From Natrinema limicola JCM 13563 (GTDB lineage Archaea; Halobacteriota; Halobacteria; Halobacteriales; Natrialbaceae), in contig NZ_AOIT01000010.1 of assembly GCF_000337475.1 (NCBI RefSeq), positions 113,002 through 177,001 of the forward strand: 64,000 nucleotides of DNA, in the 5' to 3' direction. The notes under the pieces were generated by a model that saw nothing but the letters and a program-made list of their open reading frames with translations, was not told the origin of the DNA and did no database searches. This document shows, in pieces, positions 8,388 to 16,487 of this stretch (position 1 is the stretch's first letter; each line of letters begins with the position of its first letter). The position numbers and the translations under genes are program-made.

Positions 8388-10043
8388 CTATCGCCTGCGG
8401 CCGACGGCAAGCCAGATACCGATTCCGAACACCGTGACTACGATCGCGCCGACCGCGGCTGTCATCCCGAAGCCGGCGGTCGATTCGGGCGCGGCACCGG
8501 CGTCGACGTTCGACAGTGCTGCCACCGACGGAGCGCGGACGATCGTCGCCGTCGTCCCGTTTCGCTCGAAATAGTACGCGCCCGAGTAGCCGCCATCGTC
8601 GATCACGAACGTGTTCTGACGAGCTGCGACGGGCTCGGCACCGTGGTTCTCGAGCAGTTCTCGATATCCCTCGAGGAACTCGCCGGTATCCTCGGCCGAC
8701 TGCCACTTCGTTCGCCAGACGTAGCCGGCCTGGCCCGCCGCGTCGGCGGGATCGGTCGTGTTGTCGATCTCATCGGTGGTGTAGATGACCAGTTTGTCGC
8801 CGGCCCAGCCGTCGGTGTAGTCGTGGTCGTAATTGAACCCGCGACCGCCGCCCATGACGTCGAGATCGGTCCTGTCGAGCACTGACGGTTGCTCCTGAGT
8901 CATCGCGTCGGCGGCGAACATCGCCACCATCCCTGCTTCACCGATGGTGTCGTTTGCCACCACACCGTCGACGGTGAGCTGTCGCCAGCCGTCGCTCGAG
9001 CGGTCGGGGACCGAGACGGCGGCCGGCTCGCGCTCGGAGCCGGGATGGATGACTGCCGACGTGGTTGCCGGCGGCTCGTCGTAGGCCGCGTTGACCGCCG
9101 ACCAGCCCTCGCCTTGCTGGCGCAGGTAGTCGATGTAGTCTGGCCCGTCGCTGTAGGGCTGGTAGATAGCGAAGTAGATGCCCCAATTGACGTCGAACTG
9201 GCCGGATCCCCCGTCGCTACGGGGTGTAAGACAGTCCCACGTGACGCCACAGCGACGCTCGTATTCGCGTTCGACCCAGCTCGCATCGCCTTCGATCAAC
9301 CCCTTCGTCGCTAGGGTCGCGTCCTGTGTCGAGCCGTTGAGTTCCGAGAGGTTGAACCGCTGGTCTTGCAGGGCATGGACGAGCTCGTGGCCGAGCGTGA
9401 GTTCGTCCAACGCCGGTGTGTCGGGATTTTCGGAGACGATAACGATCTCGTCAGTCTCGGGATCGTAGTAGCCCTTGACGGCACCGCCGTACACTGTCTT
9501 TGTCGCGTTGACCGCCGTCGTGTCCCGACCGACTGTAAACAACGCTTCGTAGCCGATGTTCTGTTCTACCCGTTCGGCTGTCGTATAGTTCTCGAAGCGC
9601 TCGTCGTTGGTCTGCCGGTAAGTTTCGCGGGAGACGACGTCGACGGCGACTCCCTCTTTGAACGTTTGGCCCCGAAGTACCTCGACGCGGGCCATCGCTC
9701 GGTAGACGACGGGCTCGAGTTCATCGTCGTCGACGACTGTGTCCGACTGGTTGTCGACCGGGAAATCGTCGTCGTACCAGTAGCCTTCGACGTAGCCGAC
9801 GGTGTTCTCGGTCGATGGGTTCTCGGGGCGGTCGTCCGGTGGGGCAACCGCGGCGGTTGTGGCCGTGGTCGATTCCAGACGAGGGGTCGGTTCGGCTCGA
9901 TCGACACTGGCGGCAGTCGTCCCGCTGGAAGCTGCGGTCGCGCTGGCTGCGAGGACCGGGCCAGCGAGGCCGCTTGTCACCAGCGCTCCGACGAGGACCA
10001 GTACGAGGAGGACGACGGACGTGCGGGGGCGCGTCGATGGCAT
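8388..10043 (-). CDS. Hvo_1808-family surface protein with HExxH motif
   Basis: 551 residues. An N-terminal signal peptide (hydrophobic residues 10-32) and a C-terminal transmembrane segment followed by Arg-Arg-Arg place the main domain outside the cell. The ectodomain holds a zinc-peptidase-like HELVHALQDQRF motif near residue 216. The rest of the domain matches the haloarchaeal Hvo_1808 surface family as I remember it. Whether it is an active peptidase is not proven by the motif alone. Confidence 0.8.
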   Translation of the reverse strand: MPSTRPRTSVVLLVLVLVGALVTSGLAGPVLAASATAASSGTTAASVDRAEPTPRLESTTATTAAVAPPDDRPENPSTENTVGYVEGYWYDDDFPVDNQSDTVVDDDELEPVVYRAMARVEVLRGQTFKEGVAVDVVSRETYRQTNDERFENYTTAERVEQNIGYEALFTVGRDTTAVNATKTVYGGAVKGYYDPETDEIVIVSENPDTPALDELTLGHELVHALQDQRFNLSELNGSTQDATLATKGLIEGDASWVEREYERRCGVTWDCLTPRSDGGSGQFDVNWGIYFAIYQPYSDGPDYIDYLRQQGEGWSAVNAAYDEPPATTSAVIHPGSEREPAAVSVPDRSSDGWRQLTVDGVVANDTIGEAGMVAMFAADAMTQEQPSVLDRTDLDVMGGGRGFNYDHDYTDGWAGDKLVIYTTDEIDNTTDPADAAGQAGYVWRTKWQSAEDTGEFLEGYRELLENHGAEPVAARQNTFVIDDGGYSGAYYFERNGTTATIVRAPSVAALSNVDAGAAPESTAGFGMTAAVGAIVVTVFGIGIWLAVGRRR

Positions 10044-10104
10044 CTGACGTGACTAGTGATCCATTTGAATAGAAGTGCAAAAAGCACGACGGTCAGACCG
10101 CCAC

Positions 10105-10247
10105 TCACTCGGCGTCGGTCGACGCCGCCCGCCAACCAGACAGGACGCTCAGAACCGCAGCCACGAGGCCGGCCAGCAGGGCGAGCGCTCGCCGGTGCAT
10201 CGACGCCTGCAGCTCGTAACTCCGGTCGCGCGCCTGATCGTTGAACG
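10105..10247 (-). pseudogene. Possible gene remnant cut by repeat A copy 2
   Basis: An open frame on the minus strand reads FNDQARDRSYELQASMHRRA, then a hydrophobic segment (ALLAGLVAAVLSVLSGW) and stops at 10105. GC-rich third positions look coding, but the 5' part runs directly into family A repeat sequence with no start. It could be the 3' end of a small membrane-protein gene disrupted or rearranged by the repeat, or a 31-residue ORF starting at 10200. Confidence 0.35.
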
Positions 10248-10328
10248 GTAGCCACTGAAAGTCAATGCACACCCGATCGCATGACGGCTGTGCGATCGGT
10301 GTGTAAATCGTTTCAGTTGTTACTATAG
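10248..10328. repeat. Dispersed palindromic repeat family A, copy 2
   Basis: Nearly identical to 1955-2040 over about 80 bp, including the central CGATCGCA-TGACGGC-TGTGCGATCG hairpin. The right end CTATAG is kept and the outermost left 5 bases have diverged. It separates a truncated-looking ORF from the cysteine hydrolase promoter. Confidence 0.85.
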
Positions 10329-10387
10329 AACCGGGGCTGCAGCGGACACGAACGTTTTCACGACTCCGCCCGTACGACCGTCTAGCT

Positions 10388-10960
10388 ATGCGCCTCGAGC
10401 CAGACCGCACAGCAGTGGTGGTCGTCGACATGCAAAACGGGTTCTGTCATCCCGAAGGATCGCTGTACGCGCCGGGCAGCGAGGCCGTCATCGAGCCGAT
10501 CGCAGACCTAGTCGATCGCGCCCGCGAGGCCGGCGTCCAGGTAATCTTCACCCGCGATGTCCACCCACCGGAACAGTTCGACGACGCCCACTACTACGAC
10601 GAGTTCGAGCAGTGGGGCGAACACGTCCTCGAGGACTCGTGGGAGGCCGAGATCGTCGACGAACTCTCCGTCATGGCGGGCGATCAGATCATCGAGAAAC
10701 ACACCTACGACGCCTTCTACAACACCGAACTCGAGGGATGGTTGAATGCCCGCGACATCCACGATCTGGTGATCTGTGGCACCCTCGCGAACGTCTGCGT
10801 GCTCCATACCGGCGGCAGCGCGGGTGTGCGGGACTTCCGGCCGATCCTGGTCGACGATTGTATTGGCGCGCTCGAGGACGAACACCACGAGTACGCCTTA
10901 GAGCACGCCGACTGGCTGTTCGGCGAGGTCGAATCGAGCGCCGATCTCGAATTCGCCTAA
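10388..10960 (+). CDS. Isochorismatase-fold cysteine hydrolase, probable nicotinamidase
   Basis: 190 residues. The catalytic triad of the superfamily is visible: Asp14 (VVVVDMQNGF), Lys104 (IIEKHTYDAF) and Cys137 (CGTLANVCVLHT), with the expected cis-peptide region before Cys. Asp57, His59 and His79 (DVHPP...GEHV) match the metal-binding positions of nicotinamidases. Nicotinamidase activity would feed nicotinate to the nearby PncB; this assignment rests on motif and context and other amide substrates are possible. Confidence 0.8.
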   Translation: MRLEPDRTAVVVVDMQNGFCHPEGSLYAPGSEAVIEPIADLVDRAREAGVQVIFTRDVHPPEQFDDAHYYDEFEQWGEHVLEDSWEAEIVDELSVMAGDQIIEKHTYDAFYNTELEGWLNARDIHDLVICGTLANVCVLHTGGSAGVRDFRPILVDDCIGALEDEHHEYALEHADWLFGEVESSADLEFA

Positions 10961-11077
10961 TTGCGACAGCCGTCCCACCGGCTTTTTCGTCGCCGGCGAT
11001 CCAACGTGCGGTATGAACGGCTTGCTGCTACGTCGTGCGCTCTCGACGATCCAGATGTGGACGGACGGTGACGGTCG

Positions 11078-11242
11078 ATGAACCAACAACAGTTGCGACC
11101 ACTATATCTGCTCGGCATTGCGGCCAGTGCGTACGCGCTCTGGTATTTTGTCACGGCAGGCTCGAATCTGTATGCGATCGTGTTCGGGCTCGTGACTGTC
11201 ACTCTCGTGGTACGGCTCCGAAAACTGACTGCTGACTCCTGA
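11078..11242 (+). CDS. Small two-TM membrane protein (54 aa)
   Basis: Starts ATG 11078 (MNQQQLRPLYLL), stops TGA 11240-11242. Two hydrophobic stretches (residues 8-24 and 27-46) are separated by a short Gly/Ser/Asn loop and followed by RLRKL, giving an inside-positive end. A 22-codon ORF from 11013 (MNGLLLRRAL) ends in the overlapping ATGA, suggesting translational coupling. A family B repeat begins right after the stop. Function unknown. Confidence 0.6.
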   Translation: MNQQQLRPLYLLGIAASAYALWYFVTAGSNLYAIVFGLVTVTLVVRLRKLTADS

Positions 11243-11243
11243 G

Positions 11244-11333
11244 GCGGACTCCTGTCAGTCAGTCAGTCAGTGCCGGTGGGACCGTGACCGCCCTGCAGTC
11301 CAACCGGGACATCGGGACAGCAGACCGTCTGAG
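11244..11333. repeat. Dispersed palindromic repeat family B, copy 2
   Basis: Begins CGGACTCCTGTCAGTC and ends ACAGCAGACCGTCTGAG with the inner GC-rich stem. It contains an expanded GTCA tetranucleotide run. It lies between convergent ends of the 54-aa gene and the thioesterase gene, 1-2 bp after the former's stop. Confidence 0.8.
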
Positions 11334-11353
11334 TCGGTGTCGTGGACTCGCAC

Positions 11354-11845
11354 TTACTGTGACCGAAAGACCCGGTATGCGCCCTGTCCGATGGCGACGA
11401 CTTTCGTCTCCCCGTCTGGCGTCGTACTTTCGACGGTGACCTCGCTGACACCGACGCTGCTACCAACTCGGATCACGTCTGCAGTCGCAACGAGATCGCC
11501 CGTCGCCGGGCGCAGATAGTTGACGTTCAGGTTGATCGTCGCGATCTTCGTCTCGAAGGGGTCGTCCATCGCCGTCCGAAGCGAGAGCCCACCGACAGTG
11601 TCGATGAGCGTCGCCGCGACGCCACCATGGAGGTCCGCCCGCTCGTCGGGGTCGGCGGTTGGCCGCGTGTTCGTCAGCTTCTCGTCGTAGGGAATCGACA
11701 TCGTCATCGTCCCATCGCCGACGTTGTCGACGCTCGTATCGAGCCACGCGAGGAACTCGTGGTCCTCCTCGAGAGAGTATTGGAGCAGACTCTCGAGGTC
11801 GTCGAACTCGTCGAACACGTCCGCCGGTGGCGTCTCCTCGGTCAT
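11354..11845 (-). CDS. PaaI-type hotdog thioesterase
   Basis: 163 residues from ATG 11845; the longer open frame upstream overlaps another gene and is not conserved-looking. The hotdog core has 'ERADLHGGVAATLIDTVGGLSLRTAMD', matching the PaaI/YbgC HGG-x-x-x-(T/A)-x-x-D motif, and 'TINLNVNYLRPATGDLVATADVIRVG'. It likely hydrolyses an acyl- or aryl-CoA thioester. Substrate unknown. Confidence 0.87.
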   Translation of the reverse strand: MTEETPPADVFDEFDDLESLLQYSLEEDHEFLAWLDTSVDNVGDGTMTMSIPYDEKLTNTRPTADPDERADLHGGVAATLIDTVGGLSLRTAMDDPFETKIATINLNVNYLRPATGDLVATADVIRVGSSVGVSEVTVESTTPDGETKVVAIGQGAYRVFRSQ

Positions 11846-11877
11846 AGCATCTCGTCTGTGAGCGACGGTCTTGACGG

Positions 11878-12774
11878 CTACGTTTCTCGATGTCTCTCTT
11901 CGTCTCGGTCGCTCGAGCGAACCCGCACCTGAACCCGGTTGCCGACCGCGAACGACCGCTCGGGACAGATCAGTTTCGCGCCGAAGTCGCCGTCGCGCGC
12001 ACAGAACAGCGACAATCCGGTGATCGGCTCGTCGTTTGCCATCACGGTCACGTCGTCCCACGTGATCGTGCGGCCGTCGGCGACGCCGAGTCGATCGCCG
12101 TTGAGCGCGACCACGGGGTCGGTGTCGTCGTCACGCTCGAGCACCCCACCGCCGTCGTAGTGTGGCAACCCGCCGTCTAGGACGCCACCCCCGTCGGCGC
12201 GCACGCCGACGAAGCCAGTGCCGGGTTCGGGGTGTGCGGGTGCATCGAGCACGGCGTAGGTGTCGCCGGTCGAGACGACGCGGCCGGTGCCGTCCCACGC
12301 GAGCGGCCGGACCGAGACGCCGAGTTCGAGCGGGAGCGACCCCGACGCTCGATAGGGGTTCTGCTCGGGGCCGCGAACCCCCACGTGGAGGTGGTTGTCG
12401 ACCCACGGCGCGAAAAAGCCCGCCCGGACGAGTCGGCCGAGCGACTCCCCTCGTTCGACAACGTCGCCGGCCGCGACCGACGGCTCGACGTGGAGGATTC
12501 TGACTGTCAGTCCCGCGAGTGGACTCGAGTCAGTGGGCTCGAGCAGGATCAGGTGATCGTGTTCGGGCGCGTAGGGTTTCGGCGGTGCGCGGACAGTGCG
12601 GGTCTCGCGGACGATGCCGGCGACCGGGCTCGGCGCGGCAGTCGTCCGCCCGTCGACCAGCGTCCCGGGATAGAGATCGATCGCACAGCCACCGTCGTGG
12701 GCGGGATACGGCGAGTTGTACAGCGAGAAGCGCTCGTACTGCGCCAGCACGGACGCGGGAAGCGTGACGGCCAT
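11878..12774 (-). CDS. Peptidase M23-like (lysostaphin-fold) protein
   Basis: 298 residues from ATG 12774 (MAVTLPASVL). The N-terminal half carries a degenerate M23/biotinyl-lipoyl-like beta fold: HDGGCAIDLYPG, 'SPVAGIVRETRTV', 'VRILHVEPSVAAGDVVERGESLGRLV' and an H-x-H-like DNHLHVGVR. The C-terminal half is an acidic beta region of unknown type. No signal peptide is seen, so it is probably cytoplasmic and not a classic wall peptidase; catalytic ability is uncertain. It is divergent from the lipoate-ligase-like gene with a palindrome between them. Confidence 0.65.
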   Translation of the reverse strand: MAVTLPASVLAQYERFSLYNSPYPAHDGGCAIDLYPGTLVDGRTTAAPSPVAGIVRETRTVRAPPKPYAPEHDHLILLEPTDSSPLAGLTVRILHVEPSVAAGDVVERGESLGRLVRAGFFAPWVDNHLHVGVRGPEQNPYRASGSLPLELGVSVRPLAWDGTGRVVSTGDTYAVLDAPAHPEPGTGFVGVRADGGGVLDGGLPHYDGGGVLERDDDTDPVVALNGDRLGVADGRTITWDDVTVMANDEPITGLSLFCARDGDFGAKLICPERSFAVGNRVQVRVRSSDRDEERHRET

Positions 12775-12803
12775 CGGATATGAACGCTGGGTGGCGGGAG
12801 CGT

Positions 12804-12822
12804 TTAGACCCACCGGGTCTAA
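12804..12822. promoter_or_regulatory. Perfect palindrome in divergent promoter
   Basis: TTAGACCC-ACC-GGGTCTAA, an 8-bp perfect inverted repeat with a 3-base spacer, centred between start codons 12774 (minus) and 12831 (plus). Its position and symmetry fit an operator shared by the lipoate-ligase-like gene and the M23-like gene. Confidence 0.45.
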
Positions 12823-12830
12823 CTCGTGGT

Positions 12831-13529
12831 ATGCGCGTCTTTCGTGGCCGGGCAGGGTCCATCGAGACTGATCGCGAGGCGAGCCGACGGCTGCTTTCGA
12901 TCGCCGCCGACGGCGAATCCGCCGTCCGCGTCTGGACTCCCCATCGACAGGTCGCCTTCGGCCGTCGGGACGCTCGCCGCGAGGGGTACGACCGCGCCCG
13001 CGCGGCCGCCGACAAACGTGGGTTCCCGCCGATCGAGCGCGACGTCGGCGGCCGTGCGGTGGCCTACGACGGCGCGACGACGCTGGCGTTTGCCCGTGCT
13101 GAGCCGGTCACGGACAGCAGGACTGGCACGACCGAGCGGTACGAGCGCGCCACGACCGCCCTCGAGCAGGCGCTTCAAAACCTCGGCCTCGAGCCAAGCC
13201 ACGGCGAGCCCGACGACTCGTTCTGTTCCGGCACGCACTCGCTTTCAGTCAATACGCGCGCGGACGGGCGAGAGCGCAAGGTCGTCGGCATCGCCCAGCG
13301 CGTTCGCAGTGACGCTGCCCTCGTCGCCGGAATCGTGCTCGTGGCCAATCGTGGTGATCTCGCGGCCGTACTCGAGGCGATCTACGACGCACTCGACGTG
13401 GCGCTCGAACCGGCGTCAGTGGGGAGTATCACAGCCGCAGGCGGGCCGTCCGATCCCGAGCCCGTTCGCGCGGCGATCGAGGACGCGCTGGTCGGCGACG
13501 CGACCGCCGTTTCGATCGAATCGCTATGA
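12831..13529 (+). CDS. Lipoate-protein ligase A family protein
   Basis: 232 residues from ATG 12831; the upstream in-frame ATG at 12780 lies inside the promoter palindrome region. The BPL/LplA/LipB fold shows 'VRVWTPHRQVAFGRRDARREGYDRA', the substrate-binding 'ERDVGGRAVAYDGATTLAFA' (R-x-x-G-G-x-A signature) and 'VVGIAQRVRSDAALVAGIVLV'. It would attach or transfer lipoate or octanoate to acceptor proteins. The canonical catalytic Lys of LplA is not obvious, so octanoyl transfer or a related reaction is possible. Confidence 0.82.
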   Translation: MRVFRGRAGSIETDREASRRLLSIAADGESAVRVWTPHRQVAFGRRDARREGYDRARAAADKRGFPPIERDVGGRAVAYDGATTLAFARAEPVTDSRTGTTERYERATTALEQALQNLGLEPSHGEPDDSFCSGTHSLSVNTRADGRERKVVGIAQRVRSDAALVAGIVLVANRGDLAAVLEAIYDALDVALEPASVGSITAAGGPSDPEPVRAAIEDALVGDATAVSIESL

Positions 13530-13605
13530 GCGGCTGAGATACTGTTTTTTGCTTCGCGGTGTTCGACTCGCATATGACGAGCCGATCACGACCGGAGGGA
13601 GCGCA

Positions 13606-14127
13606 ATGACGACGGACGAGTCAGCCGATGACGGGCCGGACCTGACCGAATCCCTGTGGAACGATCTCCTCGAAGATACACGAGCGGTCGCAGATGAGTA
13701 CCGCGAGGACGGCTGGGACGTCGCCGTCCTCGAGCCCACCGACATCGCACCGGTCGACAGCGAGGAGCGAGTCGGCCTCGATGTGACGGTCAGCGCAGAC
13801 GAGTACGACGTCGTCGCTGGACTCGTCGAGGACGGAGACGTGACGATCACCGCAGCGGACGTGTACTATCGACCGCTCGCCGCCGAGGAGACCGACCAGC
13901 GAGTCGCCCTCGCAGTCGAGCGCGACGACGACAGCGAGACGGCGATCTTGGTCCCACTCGCCTACGACATCACGGCCTGTCGCTCCGTCTTCGAAACGGC
14001 GCTGCTCGAGGAACAACTGCTGGTGCACGTCCTGGCCGATCCGGACGACGGCTGGGTCAGCTTCTCCCACGACGATCCGTCGCTGTTTCTCGAGGAGTCG
14101 GACGTTCGAGCCTGGGACGAAGAGTAA
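13606..14127 (+). CDS. Conserved haloarchaeal acidic protein, unknown
   Basis: 173 residues from ATG 13606, preceded by a good Shine-Dalgarno run GGAGGGAG. An 11-codon ORF (13574-13609) ends in the overlapping ATGA. The protein is strongly acidic, with no membrane segment and a mixed alpha/beta pattern. No family recognised; a haloarchaeal DUF is likely. It lies between the LplA-like gene and the nad operon, convergent with nadC. Confidence 0.7.
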   Translation: MTTDESADDGPDLTESLWNDLLEDTRAVADEYREDGWDVAVLEPTDIAPVDSEERVGLDVTVSADEYDVVAGLVEDGDVTITAADVYYRPLAAEETDQRVALAVERDDDSETAILVPLAYDITACRSVFETALLEEQLLVHVLADPDDGWVSFSHDDPSLFLEESDVRAWDEE

Positions 14128-14130
14128 TAC

Positions 14131-14946
14131 TCACTCCCCGGTTCGAAACGACAGATCGAGCGACGGCGCGGAGTGGGTTAGCGACCCCATCGAGATCACG
14201 TCGACGCCCGTCGCGGCGTAGTCGGGCACGTCCGCGAGGGTGATGCCGCCGCTGGCTTCGGCCAGCACGCTCTCGTAGTCTGTGAGTTCGTCGACGGCCG
14301 CCGCCGTCTGTTCTGGCGTCATGTTGTCGAGCAAAACGATGTCTGCACCCGCTTCGGCCGCCAGCGGGGCGTCGGCGACGGTCTCGACCTCGACCTCGAC
14401 TTTCGTCGCGAACGACGTTCGCTCCTGAAAGCGTTCGACGGCGTCCTCGAGTCCCAGTTCGGCGACGTGGTTGTCCTTGACCATCACCATGTGGGAGAGA
14501 TCGAGCCGGTGGGTGTCACCACCGCCTGCGACGACCGCGCGCTTCTCGATGCCGCGCAGACCGGGCGTGGTCTTTCTGGTCGCCGCGATGGCGACGTCCT
14601 CGGATTCGGTTCGCGCCTGTTCGACCGCCTCGCGGGTCCGCGTCGCGACCCCCGAGGCATGGCCCGCGATGTTGACGGCGACGCGCTCGCCGCGCAGCAC
14701 CTCGCGGGCACCCCCGACGACCCGGAGCAGTTCGTCACCGGGTTCGACCGCGGTGCCGTCCATGAGCCGATCGGTCACGGGCACGTCGAGGTACTCGAAG
14801 ACGGCCGCCGCGGCCTCGAGGCCAGCGGCGACGCCTGCCTCTTTCGCGACGAGCCGGCCGACCGTCTCGCCGGGAACCTGATTGGTCACGTCGTGGTGGC
14901 CGACGTCCTCGCGGAGCCAGCGTTCGATCTGTGTGTCGGTGATCAT
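14131..14946 (-). CDS. nadC: Nicotinate-nucleotide pyrophosphorylase (quinolinate PRTase)
   Basis: 271 residues from ATG 14946, one base after the nadB stop. It converts quinolinate and PRPP to nicotinate mononucleotide with CO2 release. Diagnostic: 'IAGHASGVATRTREAVEQAR', 'ATRKTTPGLRGIEKRAVVAGGGDTHR' and 'MVKDNH', then the PRPP-binding 'ADIVLLDNMTPEQ' and 'EASGGITLADVPDYAATGVDVISMGSLTHS'. Last gene of nadA-nadB-nadC. Confidence 0.96.
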   Translation of the reverse strand: MITDTQIERWLREDVGHHDVTNQVPGETVGRLVAKEAGVAAGLEAAAAVFEYLDVPVTDRLMDGTAVEPGDELLRVVGGAREVLRGERVAVNIAGHASGVATRTREAVEQARTESEDVAIAATRKTTPGLRGIEKRAVVAGGGDTHRLDLSHMVMVKDNHVAELGLEDAVERFQERTSFATKVEVEVETVADAPLAAEAGADIVLLDNMTPEQTAAAVDELTDYESVLAEASGGITLADVPDYAATGVDVISMGSLTHSAPSLDLSFRTGE

Positions 14947-14947
14947 C

Positions 14948-16486
14948 TCAGTCGTCCGCCGTCGGTTCGACCGTCGATTCGTCGGCGTCCGTCGCGACGT
15001 AGTGACAGCCCACCGACTCCGTATTCTCGCCGGCCGCACGCGCGATCAACAGCGCGACGACGCTCGCGTTCCGGAGTTCGTAGAGGTCGCGCGCCGTCCG
15101 CGTTCGAATGTATGCGTCGACCTCACCTTTCAACCGCCGAAGGACGGCACTCGCGCGCGCGATCTCGTCGGGGTCGCGCTCGAGGCCCAGATACTCGTCC
15201 ATCGTCTGCTGGAGGCGCGTGAACTTCTCGGCCGCGAAGCGTTCGGGCAGTTCGGGATCCCGATTCAGTAATTTGGGTGCCTCGACGACCTCGGGATCGA
15301 ACCCGGTTGCGTCGTCGCCCGCGCGTAGGCCCCAAACGAGGCCCTCGAGCAGGCTGGTACTCGCCAGCCGGTTCGCGCCGTGGACGCCGGTGCGGGCACA
15401 CTCGCCGACGGCGTAGAGCCGATCGAGCGAGGTGCGACCGCGGTCGTCGACATCGATGCCGCCACACAGGAAGTGTTCGGACGGCGCGACCGGAATTTCG
15501 TCGCCCTCGATGCCGCGATCGCGACACTTCTCGGCGATGGCAGGGTAGTCGGTCTCGAACTCGAGCGGGCTGACGTCGAGGACGACCTCGCCAGTTGCCT
15601 CGCGTTCGGCCTCGACTGCGCGGGCGACGACGTCCCGCGGTGCGAGGTCGCCCTGTGGGTGGTAGTCGTCCATGAATCGCTCGCCGTCGCCGTTGCGAAG
15701 CACCGCACCCTCGCCGCGCAGCGCCTCGGAGAGGAGGAACGGGTCCTCGCCGTCGTAGGCAGTCGGGTGGAACTGGATATACTCCATGTCCGCGATGTCC
15801 GCGCCCGCAAGCGCGGCCATGGCGATGCCGTCGCCGGTGGCGTCGTCGGGGTTGGTCGACCGGCTGTAGAGCGCGCCGACCCCGCCGGTCGCGAGCACCG
15901 TTGCACCTGCGTAGATCGGTTTGCCAGTCGGTTCTTCGTCAGAGACCACGCCGTGGACGCGGCCCTCGTTGGTGATCAACTCGAGTGCCGCGGTGTCCTG
16001 ACGAACCTCGATACGATCGTGGTCGTCGACGTACTGCAGGAACGGCCGGAGGATGTGCGTGCCCGTCGCGGCGTCGACGTGGAGGATGCGGAACTCCGAG
16101 TGGGCGGCCTCGCGCGTGTAGTCGAGGTCGCCGTCGGCGGTCTCGTCGAAGCCGACCTCGAGCGTATCGATGAGCACGTCCTCGACGGCGTCGTCGGCGT
16201 GGTTGACGAGGGTGTCGACGGCCGCGGGATCGGCGGTACCGTCGCTGGCTGCGATGATGTCCCGTTTGAGGCTCTCTGAGTCCCCGCGCGTCGTCGAGAT
16301 CCCGCCCTGTGCCCAGTCGGTGCTGGCGTCGTCGGGTTTCGTCGCTTTCGTCAGCAGGAGGACCTCCGCGCCCTCCCGTGCGGCCGACAGGGCGGCCGCA
16401 CAGCCCGCGATACCGCTGCCGACGACGAGCACGTCGGTCGTTTCGCCGTCTGTCGTCGTCGCCGTGCTGGTGGTAGTTTCAGTCAT
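14948..16486 (-). CDS. nadB: L-aspartate oxidase
   Basis: 512 residues. FAD enzyme that oxidises L-aspartate to iminosuccinate, the substrate of NadA. The FAD Rossmann motif 'VLVVGSGIAGCAAALSAA' is at residues 19-36. Also seen are 'DWAQGGIS', the substrate-proximal 'IQFHPTA' and the active-site regions 'LRGEGAVLRNGDGERFM' and 'HFLCGGIDVDDRGRTSLDRLYAVGECARTGVHGANRLASTSLLEGLVWG'. Length is normal. Start is directly after nadA, so the three are one transcript. Confidence 0.97.
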   Translation of the reverse strand: MTETTTSTATTTDGETTDVLVVGSGIAGCAAALSAAREGAEVLLLTKATKPDDASTDWAQGGISTTRGDSESLKRDIIAASDGTADPAAVDTLVNHADDAVEDVLIDTLEVGFDETADGDLDYTREAAHSEFRILHVDAATGTHILRPFLQYVDDHDRIEVRQDTAALELITNEGRVHGVVSDEEPTGKPIYAGATVLATGGVGALYSRSTNPDDATGDGIAMAALAGADIADMEYIQFHPTAYDGEDPFLLSEALRGEGAVLRNGDGERFMDDYHPQGDLAPRDVVARAVEAEREATGEVVLDVSPLEFETDYPAIAEKCRDRGIEGDEIPVAPSEHFLCGGIDVDDRGRTSLDRLYAVGECARTGVHGANRLASTSLLEGLVWGLRAGDDATGFDPEVVEAPKLLNRDPELPERFAAEKFTRLQQTMDEYLGLERDPDEIARASAVLRRLKGEVDAYIRTRTARDLYELRNASVVALLIARAAGENTESVGCHYVATDADESTVEPTADD

Positions 16487-16487
16487 C

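Noticed and set aside
12826-14127. 433-aa open frame
   Set aside because: Its first 260 codons are an out-of-frame shadow of the LplA-like gene; the real gene starts at 13606 after a Shine-Dalgarno.
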